Positions 6,109 to 6,153 of a stretch of 6,153 nt of DNA are shown in pieces. The notes beneath the pieces were generated by a model. It was not told the origin of the DNA. It did not search any database and worked only from the letters and a program-made list of their open reading frames with translations. This DNA is from Frankiaceae bacterium (lineage in GTDB: Bacteria > Actinomycetota > Actinomycetes > JAVEEB01). The first letter of the stretch is position 1. Every line of letters begins with the position of its first letter. A program made the position numbers and the translations under genes. The stretch is from the NCBI GenBank assembly GCA_030840665.1, contig JAVEEB010000322.1, positions 1-6,153 of the forward strand. The letters run 5' to 3'.

Positions 6109-6153
6109 GGCTATTGGTGGGTGCCGAGCTCGTGGGCGGCGTGACCGCGGGTC
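6109..6153. other. Right edge: gene too short to identify
   Basis: Two readings are possible and neither can be confirmed. On the minus strand an open frame enters from the right edge and ends with a TAG at 6113-6111, with the tail TRGHAAHELGTHQ, as for the 3' end of a convergent gene. On the plus strand a GTG at 6117 follows GAGG (6107-6110) after six bases and runs open to the edge as VGAELVGGVTAG. No terminator hairpin with a T run is seen after mutT1. Confidence 0.15.

Overview
The window comes from a high-GC actinobacterium. It encodes a mycothiol synthase (mycothiol is confined to Actinobacteria), a GlnR-type regulator and a two-domain MutT1, and it carries a Streptomyces-style PHO box. 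The genus cannot be set from the sequence. All five genes lie on the plus strand and are tightly packed. No tRNA, rRNA, CRISPR array, insertion sequence or long repeat was seen, and no non-coding stretch exceeds 60 bases.

Layout: (1) positions 2-502, the 3' part of glnR, holding its winged-helix DNA-binding domain; (2) 544-1482, mshD, the last enzyme of mycothiol synthesis; (3) 1483-1537, a 55-base intergenic region with three direct 11-base repeats matching a PhoP operator (PHO box), followed by a -10-like element placed so that the ppk mRNA would be leaderless; (4) 1538-3805, ppk (polyphosphate kinase 1); (5) 3708-5219, a CYTH-CHAD protein whose start lies 98 bases inside ppk in another frame; (6) 5209-6108, mutT1, a Nudix hydrolase fused to a histidine-phosphatase domain, overlapping the previous gene by 11 bases. 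The last 45 bases hold no gene that can be confirmed.

The three downstream genes overlap and probably form one operon for polyphosphate and nucleotide-phosphate metabolism. PPK1 makes polyphosphate from ATP, the CYTH-CHAD protein probably hydrolyses triphosphate-like substrates and binds polyphosphate, and MutT1 cleans up oxidised nucleotides. The PHO box suggests induction by phosphate starvation through PhoR-PhoP. The glnR-mshD pair is as in mycobacteria, and ppk beside CHAD and mutT-like genes is as in Streptomyces, so the core is a conserved actinobacterial neighbourhood rather than an acquired island.

The points most worth a second look are the PHO box with predicted leaderless promoter, a 20-codon ORF that exactly bridges mshD and ppk with ATGA overlaps at both ends, the 98-base out-of-frame ppk/CYTH-CHAD overlap, and the replacement by Gln of the expected second catalytic His in the MutT1 phosphatase domain. 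No wholly new system was recognised.
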